This document shows positions 54,433-64,000 of a DNA stretch of 64,000 bases, in pieces. The notes under the pieces were generated by a model. It had not been told where the DNA came from. It did not search any database and saw only the letters and a list, made by a program, of their open reading frames with translations. Source of the DNA: Galbibacter pacificus (lineage in GTDB: Bacteria; Bacteroidota; Bacteroidia; Flavobacteriales; Flavobacteriaceae); contig NZ_JAQSVC010000001.1 in the NCBI RefSeq assembly GCF_029603165.1, positions 62,001 to 126,000 of the forward strand. Direction: 5' to 3'. Both the position numbers and the translations under genes were made by a program. Positions within the stretch are counted from its first letter, which is position 1; each line of letters starts with the position of its first letter.

Positions 54433-57400
54433 TTAGAATTGTAGTTTAAGACTTGCTCCTATTTCCTTTACAGCAGGATAAGAACCTGATTGGTACCCTT
54501 GGATATTACCAGAGCTTAAACCAGCTTCGGGATCAGCATAAGGAACATTCTTATGAATAATCCATAGGTTTCTACCTATTAATGAAAGAGAAGCTCCGCT
54601 TAGAGGTAGTTTGCTGATAAAATCTTTACTAAAGTTGTATGTTAAGCTAGCTTCTCTAAGTTTAACATAAGATGCGTCGTAAACATGAGCGGCATTTGGT
54701 GTTCTAACATAACCCCATGGATTTGCATAGGTAGTAGCTGCAGCTCTAACATCATTTGGAGTTCCATCTTCTTTTACACCTGGGAGAATAACCCCTCCGC
54801 TATCTGCACCACTGGTAACAGGATTTCTTACAGGGTTTCCTAAATCGTTAGTGCCTGCTGTAAAATCATATAAACCTGTAGCGTAACCATACCATGTATC
54901 AAGCGAGAATACATCTCCACCTTTTTGGATATCGATTAAGAAACTCAAATTAAATCCTTTGTATGTGAAGCTGTTGTTAATACCACCTTTCCAATCTGGA
55001 TTTATATTTCCTATAACATTGTTACTAGCAGAGGTTCTTAAATAATAACCATTGCTACCTACAACCTTTTGTCCATTATCATCATAGATATAATCTGAAC
55101 CTCTAATGGTACCATATGGTTCTCCAGGTGTGGCGTTAATACTAACACCTCCTTGAAGGCTAGCCATTACTAAGTTATCAATACCTTCTCTAAGCTCAAC
55201 TACTTCACTTCTGTTTCTAGCCCAGTTTAACGTAATGTCCCATTTAAAGTCTTCTGTTCTGATTGGCGAACCATACAAAAGTACTTCAACCCCTTTATTT
55301 TCAATAGTACCGGCATTTAGCCATCTTGAAGAATAACCAGTGGCATTAGAAAATGGAACATTTACAATTTGATCTTCGGTTCTTGTATTGTAATAGGCAA
55401 CATCAAAACCTAATCTTCTTTCTGCAAAAGCCATTTCAAGACCAAATTCATAAGATTTTTGTCTTTGCGGCTTTAAATCTATTGTGTTTAATGCGCTTGG
55501 GTTAGTGGCAACACCAGAACTATTAAATGCAGTAGAAACATCATATGTATTAAAAACCCTGTATGGGTCGGTATCATCACCAACTTCTGCGTAGTTAGCT
55601 CTTAATTTTCCCAAGTTTAACCAACTTGCTTCCATCAACTGAGAAAACAAGAAACTTCCAGAAACTGAGAAATAGCCATACGTATTGTCTGCTTTAGGTA
55701 AAGCAGAAGAACGGTCTCTTCTGTATGTACCTTCTAAGAACAAAAGATTGTCATATCCTAAACTTGCTCGTGCATATACACCGTCTACCATTTTAGTTGC
55801 ATCGTATTCGTCTGGTGCTTCTAGCGGGCTAACGGTATTAATTAGTGAGTATAGTCCAGGAATTGCTAAACCTCCATTTGTTGTAGCTCTAATAGAGTTC
55901 CAAGTTTGTCTTCTAAGGTTAAATCCAATGTTTCCATCTAAATTTAATTTTTCAGAAAGATCTTTATTGAAATTTAAAATTAAATCGTAGTTGTATTCTG
56001 CTACATCATTGTTGTATCTGGAATATTGAGACACATCTGCACTTCCTACATTTATTCTTTCTTCTTGTAATTCACTATATGTATCGTACGTGAACCTTCC
56101 CAATAAACTAAATACATCGTTTATTTGGTAGTTTAAAACAACATTACCAAAATATCTATTTCTTGAATCTGTTTCATAGTTTTCATAGAAAACCCAGTAT
56201 GGATTGTCTGAATATATAGGACGAAGGTTGGTAGATGAGTTAGGGTTCCATGATAAGTTTTTCCCTGTAGAAAAATAAGCTTCTTTTTGCTCTTGGAAAT
56301 CTACATTGGTTTGGAACCATTGTCTAAACTGTTGCATAACGTTTTTAGAATCGTATCCAGTTCCATAACGTCCTTTACCACTTGTTTTGGTGTAAGTCAT
56401 AGCTGCTGACAACTTTAATTTGTCAGTCAGGTCATGAGATGCATTAAAGTTTATGGTATTTCTTTTAATTCCACTATTTGGAATAATACCTTCTTGATCA
56501 AAATTAGTGATACCAACTCTAAAGCTACTTTTGTCGGTGCTACCATCAAAAGATACTGAATTGATTACAGTAGCAGCACTTTCAAATATAGAATTAGGGT
56601 TGTTTTTACCTGCTACCCAAGGAGATGCTTGTTGATAGGTAGATAATTCTGGATAAATAGAATTCCACTGATAAATCATTAAGTTTGGATCAAAAGCGGC
56701 ACCATAAGAGGCATCTTCTGTAAATGGTGTAGTTAAATCATCTATTCCATCACCATTGATATCAGCAAGGTTAAAGTAACCGTCGTCTGATGAATAATAA
56801 GGACCATAACCAGCACCATATTTATCTTGATATGTAGGAAGGGTAGACTTATCTACTGTGCCAACAGTTACACTGGAATTAACAGTTACTCCAATACCTT
56901 TTTTAGTTCGGCCTTTTTTAGTTGTGATAATCACGGCACCGTGCATACCTCTAGACCCGTAAAGAGCTGTTGCGGCAGCACCTTTTAGTACGTTAATGCT
57001 TTCAATGTCATCAGGGTTAATATCTGAAGCGGCATTACCATAGTCAAAACCACCACCACCACTTCTTTGGGCTGATGTGTTTGTATTTTCGTTGCTAATT
57101 GGAATACCATCCACAACGAATAATGCTTGGTTGTTTCCAGAGATGGAGTTGTTACCACGAATTACAACATTGGAAGATCCACCTAAAGTACCGGAACTTT
57201 TTACGTCCAATCCAGCAACTTTACCAGAAAGCGAATTTACGAAGTTGTTAGTCTTCACCTTTGATACAGCTTCGCCATCAACTTTTTGTGTTGCATATCC
57301 TAATTGTTTCTTTTCCCTTGAAATACCTAAAGCCGTAACTACAACTTCATCAAGAGCTTGCGCATCTTGCCCTAAAGTAACATCTATGCTGCTGGCAGCA

Positions 57401-57657
57401 CCTACAGTTCTTTCTTCAGTTTTTTGCCCTACAAAGGAGAATACCAGTACATCTCCTGTGCTAGCTTGGATGGAATAATTACCATCAAAATCAGTTTGAG
57501 TACCATTGCTGGTCCCTTTAACTACTACATTCGCACCAGGTAGTGGCAGCCCATCTTGGTCTGTGATCACACCCGTTACGGTTTTTTCTTGCGCAAAAGT
57601 TATTTGCACAATTAACGCTAGGATTAGCGTCAAAAATCCACTAAACTTTGTTCTCAT
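54433..57657 (-). CDS. SusC/RagA-family TonB-dependent outer-membrane transporter 1
   Basis: This 1074-residue protein imports a nutrient with TonB energy. A signal peptide (to about residue 22) is followed by a carboxypeptidase-regulatory-like beta domain (23-105), a plug with ALFVVDGIPI and INPDDIESINVLKGAAATALYGSRG (split near 185-232), and a large barrel ending in GASLKLQF. There is no N-terminal STN domain, so signalling to an anti-sigma factor is unlikely. Its first 100 codons and leader are nearly the same as SusC 2. Confidence 0.95.
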   Translation of the reverse strand: MRTKFSGFLTLILALIVQITFAQEKTVTGVITDQDGLPLPGANVVVKGTSNGTQTDFDGNYSIQASTGDVLVFSFVGQKTEERTVGAASSIDVTLGQDAQALDEVVVTALGISREKKQLGYATQKVDGEAVSKVKTNNFVNSLSGKVAGLDVKSSGTLGGSSNVVIRGNNSISGNNQALFVVDGIPISNENTNTSAQRSGGGGFDYGNAASDINPDDIESINVLKGAAATALYGSRGMHGAVIITTKKGRTKKGIGVTVNSSVTVGTVDKSTLPTYQDKYGAGYGPYYSSDDGYFNLADINGDGIDDLTTPFTEDASYGAAFDPNLMIYQWNSIYPELSTYQQASPWVAGKNNPNSIFESAATVINSVSFDGSTDKSSFRVGITNFDQEGIIPNSGIKRNTINFNASHDLTDKLKLSAAMTYTKTSGKGRYGTGYDSKNVMQQFRQWFQTNVDFQEQKEAYFSTGKNLSWNPNSSTNLRPIYSDNPYWVFYENYETDSRNRYFGNVVLNYQINDVFSLLGRFTYDTYSELQEERINVGSADVSQYSRYNNDVAEYNYDLILNFNKDLSEKLNLDGNIGFNLRRQTWNSIRATTNGGLAIPGLYSLINTVSPLEAPDEYDATKMVDGVYARASLGYDNLLFLEGTYRRDRSSALPKADNTYGYFSVSGSFLFSQLMEASWLNLGKLRANYAEVGDDTDPYRVFNTYDVSTAFNSSGVATNPSALNTIDLKPQRQKSYEFGLEMAFAERRLGFDVAYYNTRTEDQIVNVPFSNATGYSSRWLNAGTIENKGVEVLLYGSPIRTEDFKWDITLNWARNRSEVVELREGIDNLVMASLQGGVSINATPGEPYGTIRGSDYIYDDNGQKVVGSNGYYLRTSASNNVIGNINPDWKGGINNSFTYKGFNLSFLIDIQKGGDVFSLDTWYGYATGLYDFTAGTNDLGNPVRNPVTSGADSGGVILPGVKEDGTPNDVRAAATTYANPWGYVRTPNAAHVYDASYVKLREASLTYNFSKDFISKLPLSGASLSLIGRNLWIIHKNVPYADPEAGLSSGNIQGYQSGSYPAVKEIGASLKLQF

Positions 57658-58083
57658 TTTATAAATTTATTTGAATTAGCTGACGCGAAAATGGTAATTT
57701 AATGTTAATAATCCAACTTTTCTTAAGAAAAAATAAAGAAAAATAACATTTAAAACTTTAACATTACGTACTTGATAATTAAGAATACCCCTATTTAACA
57801 ATACGCTAATATTTATGTATTGTATAGTTTAAATTTTGACATATTCTTAATTTCCTATTGGAAGGTTAAAAAAGTAAAAAAATTGTTAGATGATATTGTT
57901 TTGAATATGAAAGTGAAGTTTTATATAAAAAGGGATCAGTGTATGTAAACTGTTATTTTTTAACTATGCTATGGAAGTTATAACATGGTGAAAATATTAT
58001 TTGGGTTTTAGAATTATAATAAAAGCAGTCCCATTATACAAAAATGAGACTGCTTTTATTATGGAATATGATTTAATTAAAAA
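57658..58083. other. SusC 1 leader and intergenic region
   Basis: The first 90 bp upstream of susC 1 match the leader of susC 2 (63603-63696) closely. The rest is AT-rich, with no gene seen. The terminator of the upstream operon lies at 58021-58057. Confidence 0.6.
58021..58057 (-). terminator. Terminator of susCD operon 2
   Basis: An imperfect stem (58021-58035 with 58043-58057; AAAAGCAGTC against GACTGCTTTT) lies 27 bp after the lipoprotein stop codon. Confidence 0.75.
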
Positions 58084-58968
58084 TCATTGTTTTTCAAATA
58101 CTGTTCTAAATTGACCAAATGAACCAGCATCTACGGTGTTTGTTGTAGTAATATCTATAATGCCAACACAATTACCCGGGGATGGAGCACTTGTTCCAGT
58201 TCCTTCCCATCTTAATTCACCATAAGTGTAACCAATGTTGTTTGTGTTAAAAGCAGGCTGCTTAGCAATTGTTAAGTTTCCAGTACCTGGGTCAACATCA
58301 ACTATTACATCATATGCTTCAGGATGTGCAGCTACATTTACCATAGTAAATTGATTTTCGCCTGGCCCATCTATAACCTCAAATGGTTGAGGCTGTCCAA
58401 TATAAAAACCAAACTCATCAGTGGTTGCAATATATGTTCCCGCATAATCATTAATGTTATATGGACAGGTATACGCAATAGATGCGCTCAAAGATTTGGT
58501 TTTGTCGTTGATTACTATTTCACCATTAGATGAAACTTCCGATATCATTAAATTTAATATTGGAGTCTCTGATACTGGTGTAGATATCCCATCTGTGATG
58601 ATAGTGATGGGGATTCCACCTTCATAGATATCTTCTGAAGCATCAGGAGTTAAAGTTATCGTTTTGGAATTTAATCGATAATTAACTCCCTCCTCTGCTG
58701 TAGAACTGGGATCAACACTTATGGTAACCGTGACTTCATCACTGAATTTGTTTACAGAAGGTCCTATTATTTGAACAGGAATTTCAGAGTTAACTTCTTG
58801 GCCATTAGCCTCAGCTTTGAAAGTAGCTGTGCTGTTTGCAAAGCCGACTAAATTAGGCCCTGTTCCAAAATCGGTGACTTCATCATCGAGTAAACATGAA
58901 GCAAACATTATCCCCACCGCTATACAAACAGCTAATAATTTTATGTTTTTTATATTTTTATTTTTCAT
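58084..58968 (-). CDS. SusE/DUF1735-like surface lipoprotein
   Basis: This 294-residue lipoprotein has the lipidated Cys at residue 25 (MFASCLLDDEVTDFG), followed by acidic residues, again fitting surface export. Two Ig- or Calx-beta-like domains are suggested by EVTVTISVDPSS and NYRLNSKTITLTPDAS. Such proteins often complete SusCD operons by binding ligand at the surface. It is 13 bp downstream of SusD 2. The exact family is not certain. Confidence 0.8.
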   Translation of the reverse strand: MKNKNIKNIKLLAVCIAVGIMFASCLLDDEVTDFGTGPNLVGFANSTATFKAEANGQEVNSEIPVQIIGPSVNKFSDEVTVTISVDPSSTAEEGVNYRLNSKTITLTPDASEDIYEGGIPITIITDGISTPVSETPILNLMISEVSSNGEIVINDKTKSLSASIAYTCPYNINDYAGTYIATTDEFGFYIGQPQPFEVIDGPGENQFTMVNVAAHPEAYDVIVDVDPGTGNLTIAKQPAFNTNNIGYTYGELRWEGTGTSAPSPGNCVGIIDITTTNTVDAGSFGQFRTVFEKQ

Positions 58969-58981
58969 GATTTAGAATGTT

Positions 58982-60478
58982 TTATTTCCAAAAAGGGTTC
59001 TTGGTGAATGCATCTTCAGTTGTTGTAGGCGGAACATTGTCAGAATTTCTTGAATATTCGGAAGTAGGATACAACAATCTAATAGGGCGTCTATTCCCTC
59101 CATCAACGGATGTTGGTAAATCAGTTGGGAATCCGGTTCTGGTATATTCAATCCATGGTTCAATAGAAATACCATTTAGTGCAATCCATTTTTGAGTGAT
59201 TATAGCCTCAATTTTATCGCTGGAAGAAGCCCAGGACACGTTTTCAATTGCTTGACTATAATAAGTTTGCGCATCTTCTGCTTCTAAATAGTCGAAGGAA
59301 GCCTCAATCGCCTGGTTATATAAATTCATTGCCACAGCATCTCCCCCTGGAATATAACCTCTTGTAACAGCTTCAGCTTGTAAAAAAAGAGCTTCAGATA
59401 ATAACATAAGGGGTTGATCTTGATCAGCGCTTTTTAGAATTCCTGGACCAACAGCAGACAAATCATCTGAAGTGAACCCTTCACCTGGAAGATTTATAGA
59501 TTGATTTACACCTTTAAGCTCATCGGCATTATCACTTCCTGTATATATTCTTAGTATACGAGGGTCATTAGTGCTATCCAATAAATCTATAGCATAATCG
59601 GTAGCAACTGTAAAATCATGACGATCGGTTTCAACCCCGGTTGATTGATACCCGAGATAGCCATAAACAGGTGTTTGTTGGTCAGCATTTTGAGAATAAC
59701 CTGGGTTTGCTGAAATATTATCAGTTATATACCCTGCTCCATTTGCATCTATGAGGGCAATCTGTTCCTGTATATAACTATCTTGCCCAGAATTACTCAT
59801 GCGCATTAACATCCTTAATTTGACAGTATTGGCAAATTGAGCCCAAGCTGTCATGTCGCCATGTAAAATAATATCGCTATCTCCAGGATTCTCTGAATTT
59901 TCTGAAGGAATGTTAAGGGCAAGGTTAGCAGCAGTCGTTAATGAGTCTATAACATTTTTATATATAGTCTCTTCATTATCGTATACAGGTGTAGTATTTC
60001 CCCCTCTTTGATTAGCTTCCGAATAAGGAACATCTCCATATAGGTCAACAAGGTATTGATATTGGAACCCTGAAAGAGTCTCAGTGATAACTTTGTATGA
60101 ACTATAATCTAGAACACCTTGGGGATCGGCATACTCTTCAACGAATGTTAAGTTTTTAAAAATATCCGCATATGAGCTCTCGAAAATGTTGGTGTAAAAT
60201 GTATTTGTGACATTATATCTTAACAAATCACCATTGGCAGACCAGTTCGAAGGTACTGCATAAGAATATGCAAAGTATTGTCCAAGATACATCATAGAAG
60301 TGCCATAGAGATTTGCTAACTGTTGTTGAGCAACTGGCAATGTGAGTTTGGGTGTCGATGTTGGAGGATTGTTTGGATTGTCATTTACATCCAAAAAATC
60401 ATCACTACAACTTGCTAATACTGTCAAACAGATGATTAGCAATATTCTTCCAATTTTATTAATTTTTATTTTCATCAT
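58982..60478 (-). CDS. SusD/RagB-family outer-membrane lipoprotein 2
   Basis: This 498-residue lipoprotein has the lipidated Cys at residue 24 (LASCSDDFLDVNDNP) and a SusD-like type 2 body (QQQLANLYGTSMMYLGQYFAY). It lies 7 bp after susC 2 and 13 bp before the SusE-like gene, in a three-gene operon. It differs from SusD 1 in sequence over most of its length, so the two systems probably bind different ligands. Confidence 0.93.
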   Translation of the reverse strand: MMKIKINKIGRILLIICLTVLASCSDDFLDVNDNPNNPPTSTPKLTLPVAQQQLANLYGTSMMYLGQYFAYSYAVPSNWSANGDLLRYNVTNTFYTNIFESSYADIFKNLTFVEEYADPQGVLDYSSYKVITETLSGFQYQYLVDLYGDVPYSEANQRGGNTTPVYDNEETIYKNVIDSLTTAANLALNIPSENSENPGDSDIILHGDMTAWAQFANTVKLRMLMRMSNSGQDSYIQEQIALIDANGAGYITDNISANPGYSQNADQQTPVYGYLGYQSTGVETDRHDFTVATDYAIDLLDSTNDPRILRIYTGSDNADELKGVNQSINLPGEGFTSDDLSAVGPGILKSADQDQPLMLLSEALFLQAEAVTRGYIPGGDAVAMNLYNQAIEASFDYLEAEDAQTYYSQAIENVSWASSSDKIEAIITQKWIALNGISIEPWIEYTRTGFPTDLPTSVDGGNRRPIRLLYPTSEYSRNSDNVPPTTTEDAFTKNPFWK

Positions 60479-60485
60479 TATTTCT

Positions 60486-63400
60486 TTAAAATTTTGCCGT
60501 AAGTGTTATACCATACTGTCTTGTAGGTGCAGTTTGGCTTTGAGAGCCGAAACCTGTAGCATTACCACTATTGTAGTTAAATTCTGGATCAGTATATACA
60601 TTATCCTTAGGCCTCCAAGTGACTAAATTTCTCCCGTAAATACCAATATTTAAATTGGTAAGTCCTAAATTACCTATTGCGTCTAAATCAAAGCTATAAC
60701 TCAAAGCGACTTCTCTTAATTTAAGTGTTGTAGCATCGGTAACATAATTTGATTTTGTGTTATTATAGGTGTCCCAGAAATTATTACCCCCACCTGTTGT
60801 AGGTCTATCTGTATTTTCTACATAACCTCCGTTTCCATCTGAATAAACAGAATTAGGAAATATAAACGGTTGTCTATTTGATGTAACACTGTGTTGTGTA
60901 AGTCCTGTAAATTCTAGGGCATCAACTAAATTATTATAAAATACGTGGCCTGTTCTGTAATCCATAACAGTATACAATTTAAATCCTTTGTAATTTAGCG
61001 TTGAATTTAAGCCAACAATATAGGTAGGCACAGTTTTGCCTTGACTTTTTAAGTCTCCGTCTTCGAGTGGGTCTCCATCATCACCTACGATAACTCTTCC
61101 AAATTCATCTCTTTGATAATCGGTAGTTTTAATTAATGGATAAGGTTGCCCGACTTCAGCTACGATTACTGCACCATATGCTGAATTATCAGCATAAGGG
61201 CCACCGATTTCTACCTGATTAACTCCATCTTTTAATGATAAAACTTTTGAGTCATTTAAGGAATAATTAAGGTTTACATCCCATGAGAGGTCTTCATTTC
61301 TAATAATTCCTCCTCTTAGATCGATTTCAATACCTCGGTTTTGTATTTCACCAATATTGGTGAAAATGCTTCTTGCTCCTGAAGTGACCGAGGTGTTAAT
61401 AGGAACAAGTTGGTCTGTTGAATTTGTTTTGTATAATGTAACACCACCAGAGAGTCTATCTCCATTAAAGAAACCAAATTCGACGCCAGCTTCCATTGAA
61501 GTTGTAAACTCCGGTTTTAGATTTGGATCAGGCTCTTGAGATGATAATGAAAGCCCTGCATTGGCTCCATAGGGGAAAGAACCATAGCCTTGTGATCCAT
61601 CTGGCGCAAAGAATGAGCGGTTCGAATCATATGGGCTTAGGTCATTACCGGTTTTAGCTATGTTAAATGTAGTTTTTAGATAATTCAAGGTCCCTTTAAT
61701 AGCGGGGAAGGCAGTTGTAGGAACGAATGAAATTCCTCCGCTGGGGTAAAAGTAAGACCTACTATCTTTAGGTAGAGTTGAAGTCCAATCATTACGGCCA
61801 GAAGCGTTTAAAATAAGGTAGTCCTTATAATTTAAAGTAAGGTCACCATAAACTCCAATCTTTCTGTACTCTTCAGAATTTTCAAAACCTTCTAAATTTC
61901 CCGTTCTAGTTGAAACATTATAAAAATCAGGTAAAATTAAGTTGTTCCCAGAAACTTGTATATTTTTTTCATTCTCAATTCTTACATTATTACCGATATT
62001 AACATTCGCATGTAAATCCCCTAAATCTTTGTCGAATGTCAAGATAAAGTCGCTATTAAACCTGCTACGGTTAAAAATTTCGTCACGTACTGAAGGAGGA
62101 AATTCAGCAATAGTTGCATAATCATTAGGAATAGTGAAATCATACGATAAGCCACCTAGTTCATCTTTTTGTTCGTCGCTATATTTCGTATAACCCATTC
62201 GAACATTGGCCTCAAACCAGTCTGTGAATTCATAGTTTGCGTCTGTTATAAAAGTAAATTCAAATGTATCGGATAAATTTCTTTGAGTATCAACTATAAA
62301 ATAAGGGTTTTCATAAAAACGATAATACGAAACCTCATTTCTTGTAAATTCTCCATTTCTCCAATTTTTATAATTCGTAATTGGAATATGCAATGGCGTA
62401 TTAATTACATACCAATAAAGAGGCCTTGATTGATGACCTCCTGAGCCGACTTGGTTAGTGTGAGATCTAAAAAAAGAAGCATTCCCATTAATTGTAAATT
62501 TTCCATATTCTAATCCTCCCTTTAATCTAACATTCGTCCTGTTATATTGATCTTTCGGGATGGTTCCCTTAATATTGGAGTGGTCAATTGAAAACAGGAA
62601 ATTACTTACATTATCACCACCTTGAACCGTAACACCATTTCTAATTGTACTTCCGGTTTCAAAAAAACTTCTATGGTTATTAGGGATAGGGGAATATGGT
62701 ACTTGAAGGACTCTTCCGTCGGGATAAGTTTCACTTGCGTCAACAAGTCTTCCGTCAAATCTTGGCCCCCAATTTACGTTTTCTAATGGATAAAGGGTTC
62801 CGTCAGGAAATCCTCCGACACCAAATTCATCTTGGAATTCAGGCATATAGGATATGGATTCCTGTTGATAAGTACTGTTAAAAGTAACTTGGAGTTTATT
62901 CGTACCTTTTTTTGTTGTGATTAACACAACTCCATTTGATGCATCTGATCCGTATAGGGCAGCTGCATTAGATCCTTTTAACACAGTAATGTCTTGAATG
63001 TCATCAGGGTTGATTCGATCTAAAACACCCCTATTGCTAGGGTAACCATCAATAACAATTAAAGCTTCATTATTTCCTAGTAGAGATCTATTACCACGTA
63101 AGATCACTCTTGTATTTGGATTAACTCCACTACTAATAGTGTTTACTTGCAAACCAGAAACTTTACCTGCAAGAGCCGTAGCGGCATTAACTGAACGTGT
63201 CTCAGTTAGTTGGTCATTGTCCACTTTGGCAACAGAATAAGAAAGTTCTCTTGAATTTCTTTGAAGACCTAATGCTGCTGTAACTACCACTTCGCCTAAT
63301 GTTTGAGCATCAGTGCTTAAAGTAATGTCGATAGTGTTTTGGGTACCAATACTTCTTTCTTCTGTTTTTTGTCCTACATAGGAAAAAACCAGAACATCAC

Positions 63401-63602
63401 CTGTGCTGGCCTGGATGGAATAATTACCATCGAAGTCAGTTTGAGTGCCATTGTTTGTTCCTTTAACTACTACACTCGCACCAGGTAGTGGCAGCCCATC
63501 TTGGTCTGTGACCAAACCTGTTACGGTTTTTTCTTGTGCAAAAGTTATTTGCACAACTAACGCTAGTATTAGCGTTAAAAATCCACTAAACTTTGTTCTC
63601 AT
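60486..63602 (-). CDS. SusC/RagA-family TonB-dependent outer-membrane transporter 2
   Basis: This 1038-residue partner of SusD 2 has a signal peptide, a beta regulatory-like domain (23-108), a plug with ALIVIDGYPSN and NPDDIQDITVLKGSNAAALYG, and a barrel ending in YGITLTAKF. The N-terminal 90 residues are nearly identical to SusC 1, while the barrel is divergent. No STN domain is present. No ECF/anti-sigma or hybrid two-component gene adjoins either operon. Confidence 0.95.
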   Translation of the reverse strand: MRTKFSGFLTLILALVVQITFAQEKTVTGLVTDQDGLPLPGASVVVKGTNNGTQTDFDGNYSIQASTGDVLVFSYVGQKTEERSIGTQNTIDITLSTDAQTLGEVVVTAALGLQRNSRELSYSVAKVDNDQLTETRSVNAATALAGKVSGLQVNTISSGVNPNTRVILRGNRSLLGNNEALIVIDGYPSNRGVLDRINPDDIQDITVLKGSNAAALYGSDASNGVVLITTKKGTNKLQVTFNSTYQQESISYMPEFQDEFGVGGFPDGTLYPLENVNWGPRFDGRLVDASETYPDGRVLQVPYSPIPNNHRSFFETGSTIRNGVTVQGGDNVSNFLFSIDHSNIKGTIPKDQYNRTNVRLKGGLEYGKFTINGNASFFRSHTNQVGSGGHQSRPLYWYVINTPLHIPITNYKNWRNGEFTRNEVSYYRFYENPYFIVDTQRNLSDTFEFTFITDANYEFTDWFEANVRMGYTKYSDEQKDELGGLSYDFTIPNDYATIAEFPPSVRDEIFNRSRFNSDFILTFDKDLGDLHANVNIGNNVRIENEKNIQVSGNNLILPDFYNVSTRTGNLEGFENSEEYRKIGVYGDLTLNYKDYLILNASGRNDWTSTLPKDSRSYFYPSGGISFVPTTAFPAIKGTLNYLKTTFNIAKTGNDLSPYDSNRSFFAPDGSQGYGSFPYGANAGLSLSSQEPDPNLKPEFTTSMEAGVEFGFFNGDRLSGGVTLYKTNSTDQLVPINTSVTSGARSIFTNIGEIQNRGIEIDLRGGIIRNEDLSWDVNLNYSLNDSKVLSLKDGVNQVEIGGPYADNSAYGAVIVAEVGQPYPLIKTTDYQRDEFGRVIVGDDGDPLEDGDLKSQGKTVPTYIVGLNSTLNYKGFKLYTVMDYRTGHVFYNNLVDALEFTGLTQHSVTSNRQPFIFPNSVYSDGNGGYVENTDRPTTGGGNNFWDTYNNTKSNYVTDATTLKLREVALSYSFDLDAIGNLGLTNLNIGIYGRNLVTWRPKDNVYTDPEFNYNSGNATGFGSQSQTAPTRQYGITLTAKF

Positions 63603-64000
63603 GTTTTAATATTTATTTGAATTAGCTAACACTAAAATGGTAATTTTTTGTTAAAAACACAACTTTTATTAACAAAAAATAAAGAAAAATAACATCTGAA
63701 ACCATCGAATGTAATTGATGATTAAGAATATACATGTGTAGAAATGTGCCAATATTAGGGTGTTGCTACTGTAGAATATAGTTAAAATCATAATTTCATT
63801 TTAGTAATAAAAAAAATATTAATTTTTATTAAATGCCAGCTATTGGTATTTTTTAATAGGACAATTCAAGTTATTCTAGAATGTTTTGGGTTTTAATGAA
63901 GTGGATTGAGTTTCTTTGGGGAAATTAATTGCAAGAGCCTCCATACATTGAAGGCTCTTGTTTGGGCTTTTATGCAATTTGTATAAGCTGTTAGTTATAT
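63603..64000. other. SusC 2 leader and intergenic region to window edge
   Basis: This 398-bp region holds the susC 2 leader, which matches the susC 1 leader over about 90 bp, and a hairpin at 63932-63960. The remainder is AT-rich with no gene recognised. Confidence 0.55.
63932..63960. terminator. Hairpin, probable terminator of an off-window gene
   Basis: A 12-bp stem with one mismatch (63932-63943 with 63949-63960) and a 5-nt loop. T residues are better on the plus strand, but the gene it ends may lie beyond 64000 on the minus strand. Confidence 0.55.

Noticed and set aside
1-64000. CRISPR arrays, tRNA or rRNA genes, intact insertion sequences
   Set aside because: No regularly spaced direct repeats, cloverleaf-like sequences, rRNA stretches or transposase reading frames were seen. 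A tRNAscan-type search was not possible here.

Overview
The window is a low-GC chromosomal segment from a member of the Bacteroidetes, most likely family Flavobacteriaceae. This rests on SusC/SusD pairs, DUF5723 and DUF1573 proteins, a DUF7033-type polysaccharide deacetylase, a PafA-type phosphatase, several ECF sigma factors, the absence of clear Shine-Dalgarno sequences, and -33/-7 promoters of the TTTG-N19-TAnnTTTG type. No genus can be assigned from sequence alone. I see no rRNA, tRNA, CRISPR array, prophage or intact insertion sequence.

Layout. 1-7.8 kb (minus strand): a truncated hybrid histidine kinase, gapA, lipA, an NRAMP-like transporter that lacks the canonical metal-binding motifs, two ECF sigma factors (one with a RskA-type anti-sigma factor) and a tiny Cys-rich membrane protein with a possibly structured leader. 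7.9-15.8 kb: murB, an aminotransferase, a secreted aspartyl protease with a PDZ domain, a DUF1573 protein, valS, and an sdpR/sdpI-like repressor/membrane pair. 15.8-21.6 kb: a lipid and membrane block (acyl-CoA-binding protein, psd, cdsA), a LUD protein, ftsH, rsfS and birA. 21.6-25 kb: an exactly 18 x 7-bp degenerate heptad array, MlaFE-like lipid ABC genes and a PafA-like phosphatase. 25.4-31 kb: a compact KAS III / methyltransferase / GT2 operon and gcvP. 31-38 kb: a UbiA-like membrane protein, an ECF sigma factor with a degenerate zf-HC2 partner, a secreted rhodanese, an M3 peptidase, a methyltransferase pseudogene and purK-purE. 38-43 kb: hpt, adk, a palindromic repeat, obg, a DUF4136 lipoprotein, mpl, a DUF1569 protein and a radC pseudogene. 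43.3-48.1 kb: a five-gene envelope operon. 48.4-52.8 kb: a serine hydrolase, rarA, a rhomboid protease and rlmB. 53-63.6 kb: two tandem SusCD nutrient-uptake operons whose susC genes share their leader and 5' coding sequence.

Most genes are housekeeping. The parts most worth a second look are the heptad array (21575-21700), the two pseudogenes that keep both ends but have lost the middle (35480-35724 and 42947-43281), the NRAMP-like protein without DPGN, the ECF sigma/degenerate zf-HC2 pair, the KAS III/MT/GT2 operon, and the susC paralogues with shared 5' regions. I did not find a convincing complete new defence or mobile system. All calls come from reading the sequence; no database search was run.
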